From positions 1 through 64,000 of the forward strand of contig JBOHDX010000048.1 of assembly GCA_050700835.1 (NCBI GenBank): 64,000 bases of DNA. The letters run 5' to 3'. Positions 16,669 to 25,616 of this stretch are shown here, one piece after another (within the stretch, counting starts at the first letter, position 1; every line of letters starts with the position of its first letter). Origin of the DNA: JBOHDX01 sp050700835 (lineage in GTDB: Bacteria > Actinomycetota > Actinomycetes > Propionibacteriales > Nocardioidaceae). The notes beneath the pieces were generated by a model. The model was not told where the DNA came from. It saw only the letters and a program-made list of their open reading frames with translations, and did not search any database. Both the position numbers and the translations under genes were made by a program.

Positions 16669-16740
16669 CATGTCCGTCGCGATGTCCGTCGCGATGTCCG
16701 TCGCGATGTCCGTCGCGCTGTCCGCCGCGATGTCCGTCGG
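16669..16740. repeat. 12-bp tandem repeat, six units, in the mca leader
   Basis: Six tandem units close to GATGTCCGTCGC run from 16669 to 16740. Units 2, 3 and 4 are identical, the first differs at one base, the fifth at two and the last at one. The array ends about 20 bases before the mca start and would lie in its 5' untranslated region or promoter. All three frames are open on the minus strand across it. Confidence 0.9.
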
Positions 16741-16805
16741 CTTCGGTTCGGGCGCCGGACCACCAGCCGAGCCCACCGGGGGCCAAGTCTGCCGCGCCGG
16801 ACCGT

Positions 16806-16844
16806 CACAATGGTGACCGCGCCGGACCCCCACAATGGTGACCG
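16806..16844. promoter_or_regulatory. 14-bp direct repeat in the mca / DUF4307 divergent region
   Basis: CACAATGGTGACCG occurs at 16806-16819 and 16831-16844, 25 bases apart, between the divergent starts. Repeats spaced by about 2.4 helical turns suit a dimeric regulator or duplicated promoter elements. No match to the sigma-R consensus known for mycothiol genes was seen. Confidence 0.4.
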
Positions 16845-16883
16845 AGTGCCGTTGCCGAGCCACCACCGCCCCCGGAGTCACCT

Positions 16884-17354
16884 TTGCCCGTCCCCCCGAC
16901 CGACGCCGAACCCGCCGGTGACGCGTCGACGAGCCCGGGTGACCCGCCCGGATTCGACCAGCGGGCCTACCTCGAGGAGCGGTACGGCCGCCCGGACCCG
17001 CGACGAAGAGCAGCGTGGGTCGTCGGTACCGCGATGATCGCGGTGGCCGGCATCGGTTGGGTCGTGTGGGCGGCGCTCGGGCAGGCCACCGGGGTGTCGT
17101 CCCAGCTGGTCGGGTTCCGGATCCCCAGCGAGCACCGGACGGTGGTGACGATCTCGGTGACCCGCGACACCGGCGACGGGGTGCACTGCGAGGTGTACGC
17201 CGAGGCATCAGACCACTCGGTGGTCGGCGAACGCAGCGTCGACCTTGCGCCGGGCCACCCTGGTACGCGTACCATCACTGCGGTCATCGCGACCGAGCGG
17301 CAGGCGGTTGCCGGGATCCTCCGCAGTTGTGTGGTGGCCCCGAATCACCAGTGA
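16884..17354 (+). CDS. DUF4307 family membrane protein
   Basis: 156 residues, an actinobacterial DUF4307 protein usually found divergent from mca, as here. The N-terminal 45 residues are polar ('FDQRAYLEERYGRPDP', a family signature). One helix follows ('AAWVVGTAMIAVAGIGWVVW', about residues 43 to 64). The rest is an extracellular beta-rich domain with 'VTISVTRDTGDGVHCEVYAEA' and 'RTITAVIATERQAVAGILRSCVV', whose two cysteines may pair. The TTG start has GGAG 7 bases upstream. Function is unknown. Confidence 0.85.
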   Translation: MPVPPTDAEPAGDASTSPGDPPGFDQRAYLEERYGRPDPRRRAAWVVGTAMIAVAGIGWVVWAALGQATGVSSQLVGFRIPSEHRTVVTISVTRDTGDGVHCEVYAEASDHSVVGERSVDLAPGHPGTRTITAVIATERQAVAGILRSCVVAPNHQ

Positions 17355-17465
17355 GGGCGGCGCTCTGCGGCCCCGGTTGGTAGGCTCGAATACTTCCCAC
17401 GGCGCGGCCCGTCCGCGCGTGAGTCCCGTCACGGCACCGCCCGTCGTGTCAACCGAGGCAGCACG

Positions 17466-17510
17466 GCGTAGAACAGCACCGCGTAGAACAGCACCGCGTA
17501 GAACAACGAT
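17466..17510. repeat. 15-bp tandem repeat upstream of greA
   Basis: GCGTAGAACAGCACC occurs twice in tandem (17466-17480, 17481-17495) and a third copy, diverging after 10 bases, ends at 17510. The array lies 22 bases before the greA start. Confidence 0.85.
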
Positions 17511-17531
17511 GTCTCAGCCAAGGAGCACCAC

Positions 17532-18041
17532 GTGACCTCGCCCGTCGACGACAAGACCATCTGGCTCACCCAGGAGGCGTACGACAACCTCCGGGAAGAG
17601 CTGGAGCACCTGCGGGGTCCGCAGCGCGCGGAGCTGTCCGCCCGGATCGGTGAGGCCCGCGACGAGGGGGATCTGCGCGAGAACGGCGGCTACCACGCCG
17701 CCAAGGAGGAGCAGGGCAAGGCCGAGGCCCGCATTCGCCAGCTCGAGGACATGATGCGTCGTGCCCAGGTGGGCGAGCCCCGGCCCGACGACGGCGTCGT
17801 CGAACCCGGCATGATCGTCACGGTGAGGTTCAAGGGCGACTCCGACAAGGAGACCTTCCTGCTCGGCTCACGCGAGCTGCTCGCCCTCGACGACTCCGTC
17901 GACCTCGACGTGTTCTCTCCGCAGTCCCCGCTCGGCGCGGCCATCATCGGCAAGGCCAAGGGCGACGCGGCGAGCTACCGCGCGCCGAACGGCCGGACGG
18001 TGGACGTCGACATCGTGGACGCGAGGCCGTTCCAGAGCTGA
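17532..18041 (+). CDS. greA: transcription elongation factor GreA
   Basis: 169 residues. The N-terminal coiled coil carries the acidic tip 'DEGDLRENGGYHAAKEEQ' (Asp and Glu of the GDLxEN motif retained), which enters the RNA polymerase secondary channel and stimulates cleavage of backtracked RNA. The C-terminal FKBP-like domain ends 'SPQSPLGAAIIGKAKGD', the usual GreA signature. The start is GTG 17532 with AAGGAG 7 bases upstream. It stands alone between DUF4307 and a convergent ABC exporter. Confidence 0.97.
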   Translation: MTSPVDDKTIWLTQEAYDNLREELEHLRGPQRAELSARIGEARDEGDLRENGGYHAAKEEQGKAEARIRQLEDMMRRAQVGEPRPDDGVVEPGMIVTVRFKGDSDKETFLLGSRELLALDDSVDLDVFSPQSPLGAAIIGKAKGDAASYRAPNGRTVDVDIVDARPFQS

Positions 18042-18061
18042 CCGCCCCGGAGGCGCGTCGG

Positions 18062-18895
18062 TCACCGGGCCGCGGCTCGTTGGTACTTCCGGATCGCCAG
18101 TGGCGCGAACACGGCGGTGATCGCGATCAGCCACAGGACCGCGAGCAGAACCGGGTGCTGCGAGGTGAACCCCGACCCGACGAACGGGTTGGGGTTGCCG
18201 AACAGGTCGCGGCACGCCGCGGTGACCGAGCTGATCGGGTTCCACTGTGCGATCGGCTGCATCCAGCCGGGCATGCGACTGGGGTCCACGAAGCAGTTGG
18301 ACATGAACGTCAGTGGGAACAACCAGATCAGGCCGGCACTCGAGGCAACCTCCGGGCTGCGCACGGACAGGCCGATCAGCGCACCCACCCACAGCATCGC
18401 GAACGCGAAGCCCAGCAGGATCAGGAAGCCGCCGGCCGCGTGCAGAGCGTCGGTGTGGATGCGCCACCCGACGATCAGGCCACAGACGACCATGATCAGC
18501 ATCACGAACGCGTTGAAGACCAGATCACCGATGACGCGTCCGGTGATCACTGCGGAGCGGGCGATCGGAAGCGAGCGGAACCTGTCGATCAGTCCCTTGC
18601 TCATGTCGTCGGCCAGGCCGACGGAGCTCGACGCGACCGCGAACGACATCGTCTGGGCGAAGATGCCGCCCATCAGGAACTCGCGGTACAGCGACGGGTC
18701 GGTTGATCCACCGACCGAGATCGAGCCGCCGAAGACGTAGGCGAACAACAGCACGAACATGACCGGCTGGATCGTGCCGTACAGCAACAGGTCGGGCACC
18801 CGGGGGATGCGTTTGAGGTTGCGCCAGCCGAGGATCAGGCCGTCGGCCACGGGGCGGGCACCGCGAATGGCCGGAGCGGCGGTGTCGATGCTCAT
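18062..18895 (-). CDS. ABC-2 type exporter permease (DrrB-like)
   Basis: 277 residues with six hydrophobic segments. It contains 'LILGWRNLKRIPRVPDLLLY', the typical N-terminus of DrrB-type permeases, 'MGGIFAQTMSFAVASSSVGLADDMSKGLIDRFRSLPI' in consecutive parts, and the late motif 'PLTFMSNCFVDPSRMPGWMQ'. ATG 18895 overlaps the stop of the ATPase gene, so the two subunits are coupled. With the ATPase it forms a drug or lipid efflux pump in the plasma membrane. The substrate is unknown; daunorubicin-type pumps are the best-studied relatives. Confidence 0.93.
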   Translation of the reverse strand: MSIDTAAPAIRGARPVADGLILGWRNLKRIPRVPDLLLYGTIQPVMFVLLFAYVFGGSISVGGSTDPSLYREFLMGGIFAQTMSFAVASSSVGLADDMSKGLIDRFRSLPIARSAVITGRVIGDLVFNAFVMLIMVVCGLIVGWRIHTDALHAAGGFLILLGFAFAMLWVGALIGLSVRSPEVASSAGLIWLFPLTFMSNCFVDPSRMPGWMQPIAQWNPISSVTAACRDLFGNPNPFVGSGFTSQHPVLLAVLWLIAITAVFAPLAIRKYQRAAAR

Positions 18896-19926
18896 GCCGG
18901 CCTCCCGGCCAGGTCGTCGGATCGTGGATCCGGTACGGCGCCACCGCCGGCCACCGGTGCCGTCGAGTCGTCGACCGCTTGGGCAGCGTGTCCTGTCAGG
19001 GTGAGGAACACGTCGTCGAGGGTGGGACGGCGGAGCCCGATGTCGTCGAATGCGATGCCGGCGGCATCGAGGTCGCGGATCACCGCGACGAGGGCGGCAG
19101 AGCCGCCGCGCGACGGCAGCGTCAACCGGCGCGCGACCGGGTCGACCTCGGGCTCGCCGTCGCCGCTGCCTGCCAGCACGACCTTGGCCCGCTGGAGGAC
19201 TGCCGGGTCGTGCACGACGACCTCGATCCGCTCCCCGCCGACGCTGGCCTTCAGCTCGTCGGCGGTGCCCTCGGCGATCACGTGCCCGTGGTCGATCACC
19301 GCGATCCGGTCCGCGAGCGCGTCGGCCTCCTCGAGGTACTGGGTGGTGAGCAGGCAGGTGACGCCGGAGCGGACCCGGTCGCGGATGACGTCCCACAGGT
19401 CGAGCCGGCTCTTGGGGTCGAGACCGGTCGTCGGCTCGTCGAGAAAGAGCATGCGGGGCTGCGCGATCAGCGCGCCGGCCAGGTCGAGTCGCCGTTTCAT
19501 GCCACCGGAATAGGTCTTGGTCACCCGGTCACGCGCCTCGGTCAGGTCGAACATCTCCAGCAGCTCGTCGGCCCGGGACGTCGCCTGCCCTGACGGCAGC
19601 CCGTACAGGCGCGCGAACATCCAGAGGTTCTCCCGGCCGGTGAGGTTCTCGTCGACCGCGCTGTACTGGCCGGACAGCCCGATCGACCGACGGACCTTGT
19701 CCGCCTCCGCCACGACGTCGTGGCCCAGCACCCGGGCGGTGCCGCTGTCGGCCCGCAGCAAGGTGGTGAGGATCCTGACCGTGGTGGTCTTGCCCGCGCC
19801 ATTGGGGCCGAGCATGCCCAGCACGGTGCCCTCGTCGACCTGAAGGTCAAGACCGTCGAGCGCCTTGACCGTCTTCTTCCTCGAGCCGAACGTCTTGCTG
19901 ACCCCGGCAACCTCGACTGCAGCCAC
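18892..19926 (-). CDS. ABC exporter ATP-binding protein (DrrA-like)
   Basis: 344 residues. Walker A 'GPNGAGKTTT', Q-loop 'LSGQYSAVD', ABC signature 'TYSGGMKRRLDLA', Walker B 'MLFLDEPTTGLD' and H-loop region 'LLTTQYLEEADALADRI' (Gln-Tyr in place of His, normal for DrrA) are all visible. The C-terminal 110 residues ('GLRRPTLDDVFLTLTGH') are the DrrA/DUF4162 extension. GTG 19926 is chosen because GAGGGAGA lies 4 bases upstream; TTG 19959 is the alternative. Coupled to the DrrB-like permease. Downstream of ilvA by 62 bases on the same strand. Confidence 0.94.
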   Translation of the reverse strand: MAAVEVAGVSKTFGSRKKTVKALDGLDLQVDEGTVLGMLGPNGAGKTTTVRILTTLLRADSGTARVLGHDVVAEADKVRRSIGLSGQYSAVDENLTGRENLWMFARLYGLPSGQATSRADELLEMFDLTEARDRVTKTYSGGMKRRLDLAGALIAQPRMLFLDEPTTGLDPKSRLDLWDVIRDRVRSGVTCLLTTQYLEEADALADRIAVIDHGHVIAEGTADELKASVGGERIEVVVHDPAVLQRAKVVLAGSGDGEPEVDPVARRLTLPSRGGSAALVAVIRDLDAAGIAFDDIGLRRPTLDDVFLTLTGHAAQAVDDSTAPVAGGGAVPDPRSDDLAGRPA

Positions 19927-19988
19927 TGGCTCTCCCTCGTCACGGACGTGCCTGGCCAAGCCTAGGTCCCGGCCCCGACACCGGTCTC

Positions 19989-21215
19989 TTACAGCGGCGT
20001 CACCGGATACCCCGCCTCACGCAACCGGTCGACCACGGCAGTGCTGTGGGTCGCGCCGCGGGTCTCGACCTGCAGGCTGACCTCGACCTCGTCGAGGTGC
20101 AGGGCGGCAGACGTCCGCTCGTGGACGACGTCGAGCACATTGACCTGCAACGACGCCAGCTCGGACAGCATCCGCATCAACTCACCCGGGCGGTCCGGGA
20201 TGCGTACCCGGATCGACAGGTAGCGGCGGGCTGCGGCCAGGCCGTGCCGGATCACGTGCATCAGCAGCAGCGGGTCGATGTTGCCGCCCGACAGGACGGC
20301 GACGATCGGACCGTCGAAGGCGCGCGGTTGGTCCATCAGGGCTGCCACCGCTGCCGCACCGGCCGGTTCGACGACCATCTTGGCCCGTTCGAGCAGCAGC
20401 AACAGCGCTTGCGAGAGCGACTCCTCCGAGACGGTGACGACGTCGTCGAGGTGGTCCTGGATTGCTTGGAACGGCACGGCTCCGGGCCTGGACAGCGCGA
20501 TCCCGTCGGCCATCGTTGCCTGGGTCGGCACGGTGAGGGGGTGGCCGGCCTTGAGCGAGCTCGGGTACGCCGCGCAGTTCTGGGCCTGGACTCCGACCAC
20601 CCGGACGTCGGGTCGCAACCCGTGCACCGCGATCGCGAGCCCCGCGGCGAGGCCCCCGCCGCCCACCGAGACCAGCACGGTGGACACCTCCGGCAGCTGC
20701 TCGACGATCTCGAGGCCCACCGTGCCTTGCCCCGCCACGATGTCAGGGTGGTCGAAGGGGTGGATGAAGACGGCGCCCGTCTCGTCGGCGAAGGCCCGCG
20801 CCGCGTCCAGCGTGGCGTCGACGGTGGAGCCGACGAGCCGGACGTCCGCGCCGTACGCACGTGTGGCCTTCTCCTTCGGGATGGCCACACCCTCGGGCAT
20901 GAACACCGTCGACGTCGTGCCCAGCAGCGAGGCCGCCAGCGCGACCCCCTGGGCGTGGTTGCCGGCACTGGCTGCGACGACGCCGCGCGACCTCTCGTCG
21001 GCGGAGAGGCCGGCGATGCGGGTGTAGGCACCGCGCAGCTTGAACGAGCCGGTGCGCTGGAGGTTCTCGCACTTGAGGTAGACCGCGGAGCCCGCGAGCC
21101 CGGCCAGCCACCGAGACTCCTCCAGCGGTGTCGGCTCCACCACCCCGCGCAACAGCTCGCGTGCCGCCAGCACAGCCCGGGCATCGACCTCGACGCTCTC
21201 GTTGTCGCCGTCCAC
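19989..21215 (-). CDS. ilvA: threonine ammonia-lyase (threonine dehydratase)
   Basis: 408 residues. The PLP lysine lies in 'TGSFKLRGAYTR', followed by 'AASAGNHAQGVALAA' and the glycine loop 'VSVGGGGLAAG'. A single ACT-like domain closes the protein ('IRVRIPDRPGELMRMLSELA'). It deaminates threonine to 2-oxobutyrate, the first step to isoleucine. The one-ACT architecture and length match the short form (TdcB/IlvA-like) usual in actinomycetes, so whether it serves biosynthesis or catabolism is open. The GTG start has only a weak ribosome site. It follows the PhoD-like gene by 37 bases. Confidence 0.92.
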   Translation of the reverse strand: MDGDNESVEVDARAVLAARELLRGVVEPTPLEESRWLAGLAGSAVYLKCENLQRTGSFKLRGAYTRIAGLSADERSRGVVAASAGNHAQGVALAASLLGTTSTVFMPEGVAIPKEKATRAYGADVRLVGSTVDATLDAARAFADETGAVFIHPFDHPDIVAGQGTVGLEIVEQLPEVSTVLVSVGGGGLAAGLAIAVHGLRPDVRVVGVQAQNCAAYPSSLKAGHPLTVPTQATMADGIALSRPGAVPFQAIQDHLDDVVTVSEESLSQALLLLLERAKMVVEPAGAAAVAALMDQPRAFDGPIVAVLSGGNIDPLLLMHVIRHGLAAARRYLSIRVRIPDRPGELMRMLSELASLQVNVLDVVHERTSAALHLDEVEVSLQVETRGATHSTAVVDRLREAGYPVTPL

Positions 21216-21252
21216 GACCGCAGCCTAGGTGTTTCGCGTCATGCGCTCGGCG

Positions 21253-22911
21253 TCACGGCACGCGGACGTCGCGCACGGTGTGGATCCGGGGCACGACGTC
21301 GCCGTTCGCGTCGGTGTCGCCGTCGTCGACCGCGGTCTCCCAGTGCAGGCGCATCGAGCGGCCATCGATCTCGATGCTGGCCAGGTTGTTCTCGAACCAC
21401 GGACCCTCGACAAGTCGCCACCGCATCGGCGGGTCGTCCACCTTGGCGGACCGCGCGAGCCACCGCCCGACCCTCCAGGCACCCGACCGTGCCGCCAGCG
21501 ACATGCCCCAGCGTACCGGCACGGGCATCGGGTTGCGGATCGGCGAGCAGACCGCCTGCAACAGCCGTCCGCGACCCTGCCACGGCCCGAGGTCGACCTC
21601 GGCGAGATAGGAGTGGTGCACGTCCCCGGACAGGAACACCACGGTCTCCGGCGCTGGTCCACGCTGGCCGGTCACGACCGCACGCAGCGCCCCCGCGACC
21701 TGCCGGAAGCCCTGCTGGAAAGCGGCCCAGTGCTCAAGGTCCAGGCCCTGCCTGATCCGCTCCCCCACCGCCTTGCCGACCTCGCCCCAGGCGCCTTCGG
21801 CGACCGCTTCGTCCCACGCCTCGAGGTGATGCAGGCCGGGCGGCAGGAGGTACGGCAGGGAGGTGCCGATCAGCAGATGGTCCACGTCCCCGGTCAGTCG
21901 ATCGTCGAACCAAGACATCTCGTCGTCGTCGAGCATGCTGCGCCGGTCGGGCGTCAGCACCCGAGCGGAACGCGAGTCGACCACGACGATCCGGGTCCTG
22001 CCGACGTCACGTGAGTAGCTCCAGCGGTAGGAGTCGGGGTGCTCGTCGGCGCGCTCGGCCAGGTCGTCGAGCAGCTGCCCGGCGTCCGCGTCGGGGCCGA
22101 GTGCCTGCACCTGTTGCCACCAGGTGTCCGCTGCCCGCTCCGCCGGTGAGAGGTTGCCCAGGTGCTGGTACACCCAGTACGACGCGAGTCCTCCGACGAT
22201 CCGGTCGTGCCACCACGACGTGGCGGCCATTTGCTGCCGCCACGTGCTCGACGTGTTCCAGTCGTCCCTGATGTCGTGGTCGTCGAAGATCATCGTGCTG
22301 GGCAGAGCCGACAACAGCCACCGGATCGCCGGGTCGTTCCAGCACAAGGCGTAGACGTGGGCGTACTCCTCGTAGTCCTTCAGCTCCTCACCGGGCGGCT
22401 CGCCGATGTCACGCCGTGACGCGATGAAATCCTTCATCCGCGGCGAGGTCTCGTCGGCATAGACCTGGTCGCCGAGGAACATCACCAGGTCCGGCCATTC
22501 CGCGTCGGGCTGCTCGCGCATCCGCAGCGCAACCGCCCGCAACGCGTCCACGCCGTAAGCCTTGGTGCCGTCGGCGTCATGCGGAGCACTCGTGCGGCAC
22601 GACCCGTAGGCCAGATCCAGTCCGTGGGCGGGATCGAGGGTGCGGACCCGGCTGTCGGGGGATCCGTCGAGGGCCGGCCAGACCCGGACGTCGCCCACGT
22701 CGACGGAGTACGGCAGCGAGGCGCCGGGAGACAGCCCTTCGACGTCCACGAGCGCGTAATGGTGACCGTGGACGGTGAAGCTGCGCGCCGAGTAGGTCGT
22801 GTCGCCCGCGTGCACGGTGACGGTGGCCGGCGCGGCGACCTCCACCCAGATCACCGTCGACACCTCATCGACGTACCGGAGCAGGGGGCCGATCAGCAGC
22901 GGGCCGCTCAC
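21253..22911 (-). CDS. PhoD-family metallophosphatase (alkaline phosphatase D)
   Basis: 552 residues. Residues 1 to 100 are a fibronectin-like beta domain ('VSTVIWVEVAAPATVTVHAG'). The metallophosphatase core shows 'AYGSCRTS', 'VMFLGDQVYADE', 'MIFDDHDIRDDWN' and 'VVFLSGDVHHSYLAEV', giving the metal ligands of the PhoD family. No Tat or Sec signal is visible, so unlike secreted PhoD it is probably cytoplasmic. GTG 22911 overlaps the stop of the AI-2E transporter gene (GTGA). A longer open frame upstream exists only because the antisense of that gene is open. The substrate is probably a phosphodiester or phosphomonoester. Confidence 0.9.
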   Translation of the reverse strand: MSGPLLIGPLLRYVDEVSTVIWVEVAAPATVTVHAGDTTYSARSFTVHGHHYALVDVEGLSPGASLPYSVDVGDVRVWPALDGSPDSRVRTLDPAHGLDLAYGSCRTSAPHDADGTKAYGVDALRAVALRMREQPDAEWPDLVMFLGDQVYADETSPRMKDFIASRRDIGEPPGEELKDYEEYAHVYALCWNDPAIRWLLSALPSTMIFDDHDIRDDWNTSSTWRQQMAATSWWHDRIVGGLASYWVYQHLGNLSPAERAADTWWQQVQALGPDADAGQLLDDLAERADEHPDSYRWSYSRDVGRTRIVVVDSRSARVLTPDRRSMLDDDEMSWFDDRLTGDVDHLLIGTSLPYLLPPGLHHLEAWDEAVAEGAWGEVGKAVGERIRQGLDLEHWAAFQQGFRQVAGALRAVVTGQRGPAPETVVFLSGDVHHSYLAEVDLGPWQGRGRLLQAVCSPIRNPMPVPVRWGMSLAARSGAWRVGRWLARSAKVDDPPMRWRLVEGPWFENNLASIEIDGRSMRLHWETAVDDGDTDANGDVVPRIHTVRDVRVP

Positions 22912-24206
22912 TGCTCGACCCGTCTCCGGATCATGGGGACGTCCCGCCCGGACAGGTGCTTGACCACCGCATTGACGCACGCGGCCGACGGCACCGCGAT
23001 GAGGGCACCGATCAGGCCGGCCACGACGACGCCGCCCGCGATCGACAAGATCACGGCCAACGGATGCAGGGACACCAGCCGGCCCATCAGGAAGGGCTGC
23101 AGGACGTGCGACTCGATCTGCTGCACCAGGACGACGGCACCGAGCATCACCAGGGCCACCACCCATCCTTGGGCGACAAGGGCGACCAGGACGGCGACCG
23201 TCCCGGACAGGAACGCTCCGATCACCGGTACGAAGGCACCGAAGAAGACCAGCACGCCGATCGCCAGGGCCAGCGGCACGCCGAGGACCGTCGCCGCGAG
23301 CGAGATTCCCAGTGCATCGGTGAGCGCGACGAGGACGGTGGCGCGCACGAACGCGGTCAGGGACACCCAGGCGACCCGACCGGACGTGTCGATCCGCTCC
23401 CGCGCGGCGCGAGGGAACAGCTGGACCAGCCACGACCAGATCCGGTGTCCCTCGTAGCAGAAGAAGAACACCGAGAACAGCACGATGAACAGTCCCGCCA
23501 GGACGTGGGTGAGCGTGGTACCGATCTCCGCCGCGGTAGAGGCCAGGTTGCTGTTGCCCGTCTCCACGGTGTGCTTGATCTGGTCGATCATGCTGGCCAG
23601 CTGGGCGTCGGAGAGGTGCAATGGCCCCGTCTTCAACCAGTCCTGGACCTGCGACAGGCCATCCACCACCGACTTCCGCAGCTGGTCGACCTGTCCCGAC
23701 ACCTGGGTCCCGACGAGGGTGAGCATGCCCACCACGAACGCGAGCCCGACGATCACGGTGAGGCCGGCGGCGAGACCGCGCGGAACCTTGAGGCGCACGA
23801 GCAGGTCGACCCCGGGAGACGCCAGCGCAGTGATCAGCACGGCGATGGCCAGCGGGATGGTGATCTCGCTGAAGAAGCGCAGCAGCAGGAAGATGACGTA
23901 GACCGCGCCGGCGGTGACCAGGAACCGCCAGGACCAGCCGGCCACCAGCTCGACACCCCACGGCACTGTGGGCGCGCGGGCGGGGTCGATCGCCTGGCTC
24001 GGCTGCGCAGGCAGCGACGTGGGGTAGTCGACGGACGCGGCCGGCTCCGGGTCCGCCACGGCGCCCTGGAAGTCGTCATCGACCCCGGTCTCGTCGCGAC
24101 GCACGGCAGCGCGCAGCCGTTCGACCAGTGCCGCCACGCCCCCCGAAGGTGGCCGCCGGGTGGCTGGCGGAGCGTCGGCCTGTGGCTCGTCAGGCTGCTC
24201 CGGCAT
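22908..24206 (-). CDS. AI-2E family (PerM) transporter
   Basis: 432 residues. The first 90 are cytoplasmic and charged. About eight membrane segments follow, with the family's long periplasmic-type loop 'LVGTQVSGQVDQLRKSVVDG' and the conserved 'FFGAFVPVIGAFLSGTVAVLVAL' region in parts, then 'QQIESHVLQPFLMGRLVSLHPLAVIL', the strongest AI-2E signature. Members export autoinducer-2 or act in Na+(Li+)/H+ antiport; the substrate here is unknown. ATG 24206 is chosen since homologues start in the polar tail. Coupled to the PhoD-like gene downstream. Confidence 0.92.
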   Translation of the reverse strand: MPEQPDEPQADAPPATRRPPSGGVAALVERLRAAVRRDETGVDDDFQGAVADPEPAASVDYPTSLPAQPSQAIDPARAPTVPWGVELVAGWSWRFLVTAGAVYVIFLLLRFFSEITIPLAIAVLITALASPGVDLLVRLKVPRGLAAGLTVIVGLAFVVGMLTLVGTQVSGQVDQLRKSVVDGLSQVQDWLKTGPLHLSDAQLASMIDQIKHTVETGNSNLASTAAEIGTTLTHVLAGLFIVLFSVFFFCYEGHRIWSWLVQLFPRAARERIDTSGRVAWVSLTAFVRATVLVALTDALGISLAATVLGVPLALAIGVLVFFGAFVPVIGAFLSGTVAVLVALVAQGWVVALVMLGAVVLVQQIESHVLQPFLMGRLVSLHPLAVILSIAGGVVVAGLIGALIAVPSAACVNAVVKHLSGRDVPMIRRRVEQ

Positions 24207-24320
24207 GTGCGGCAACGTACCGGCGCAGCAACAGATGTGCAGCCTCGACACCCCTGTCGGCCAGCAGGGCCCCGTGAAGGAGAGCCCGGAGTCCAGGCAC
24301 CCGTCCAGCCCCGGTAGCGG

Positions 24321-25514
24321 TCAGCGGTTCGACAGCGCAGCCGCCTCGAACGCCTGCTCGAGGTCGGCGACGAGGTCGTCCGCCGTCTCGATGCCCACGG
24401 ACAGCCGCACCAGGTCCGACGGCACCTCCAACAGCGAGCCCGCGACCGACGCGTGTGTCATGCGAGCGGGGTGCTCGATCAACGACTCCACCCCTCCGAG
24501 CGACTCCGCGAGGGTGAAAACCGTTGCCTCGTTGACGATCGCGACCGCTTGAGATTCACCGCCGTGGACCCGGAAGGAGACCATCCCCCCGTACCGACGC
24601 ATCTGACGGGTCGCCACCACATGGCCGGGATGCCCGGGCAGCCCGGGATAGAGGACCTCGCTGACCTCCGGCCGGGAGGACAGGAACTCCACGACCCGCT
24701 CGGCGTTGTCGCTGTGGCGCTCCATGCGTACCGCCAGCGTCTTGAGGCCGCGCAGCACCAGCCACGAGTCGAACGGCCCGGCCACGGCGCCCATGGCGTT
24801 CTGGTGGTACGCCAGCGGCTCGGCCAGCTCGGGGGTCCGGGTGACGACAGCCCCACCGACCACGTCGGAGTGGCCACCGCAGTATTTCGTGGTGGAGTGC
24901 ACGACGATGTCCGCGCCGTGGGAGATGGGCTGCTGGAGATAGGGCGACGCGAACGTGTTGTCGACCACCAGAAGTGCTTCCGCGTCGTGTGCCACCGACG
25001 CCAGCGCAGTCAGGTCGGCGATGCCGAGCAGCGGGTTGGTCGGTGTCTCTACCCAGATCATCCGGGTCGCGCCGGGACGGACCGCCGCGCGTACTGCGTC
25101 GATGTCGGCAACGGCGGCCGGGGTGTGCTCGAGCCCCCACCGGGCGGCGACCTTGTCGAACAACCGGAAGGTGCCGCCGTAGGCGTCGTCAGGGATCACG
25201 ACGTGGTCGCCAGGACTGCACAGGCTGCGCAGAAGCGTGTCCTCCGCCGCCATCCCGCTGGCGAAGACGAGACCGTTCGACCCGCCCTCGAGGGCGGCCA
25301 TGCACTCCTCGAGGGCGGCGCGGGTCGGGTTGCCGGTCCGGGAGTACTCGTAGCCCTCGCGCAGTCCACCGACGCCGTCTTGCTTGTACGTGCTGGTCGC
25401 CCATATCGCCGGCACCACCGCGCCGGTCCGGGGATCGGCCTCCTGCCCGGCATGGATGGCGAGGGTCTCGAAGCCGACGGCCGCGGCGTTGGTCGGGTGG
25501 GTGGGCTCGGTCAC
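24321..25514 (-). CDS. metB: cystathionine gamma-synthase / gamma-lyase
   Basis: 397 residues of the Cys/Met PLP-enzyme family. Visible are 'GFETLAIHAGQEADPRTGAVV', 'STYKQDGVGG', 'YEYSRTGNPTRAALEE', 'FASGMAAEDTLL', 'VETPTNPLLGIAD' and the PLP lysine in 'VVHSTTKYCGGHSDVVGG'. It joins O-acylhomoserine and cysteine to cystathionine, or cleaves cystathionine in reverse transsulfuration. The two activities cannot be separated by sequence here, but the nearby cbs gene favours a role in transsulfuration towards cysteine as well. GTG start at 25514. No SAM riboswitch was seen upstream. Confidence 0.94.
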   Translation of the reverse strand: MTEPTHPTNAAAVGFETLAIHAGQEADPRTGAVVPAIWATSTYKQDGVGGLREGYEYSRTGNPTRAALEECMAALEGGSNGLVFASGMAAEDTLLRSLCSPGDHVVIPDDAYGGTFRLFDKVAARWGLEHTPAAVADIDAVRAAVRPGATRMIWVETPTNPLLGIADLTALASVAHDAEALLVVDNTFASPYLQQPISHGADIVVHSTTKYCGGHSDVVGGAVVTRTPELAEPLAYHQNAMGAVAGPFDSWLVLRGLKTLAVRMERHSDNAERVVEFLSSRPEVSEVLYPGLPGHPGHVVATRQMRRYGGMVSFRVHGGESQAVAIVNEATVFTLAESLGGVESLIEHPARMTHASVAGSLLEVPSDLVRLSVGIETADDLVADLEQAFEAAALSNR

Positions 25515-25616
25515 CGGCCGAGCCTATCCAGCGCGACCTCGACCCGGGCGCCCGGATGTTGCGCGGATTCGCACCGCCGAAGCGACTGGCAGCGGTTCTC
25601 GTGTGCGCAAGCGCTC

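Noticed and set aside
16806..16844. Sigma-R type promoter before mca
   Set aside because: I could not find the GGAAT and GTT elements at the needed spacing.
21253..23961. A 902-codon frame on the minus strand ending in the PhoD-like phosphatase
   Set aside because: The first 350 codons overlap the AI-2E transporter in another frame and resemble no protein. The GTG at 22911 overlapping the transporter stop explains the real gene.
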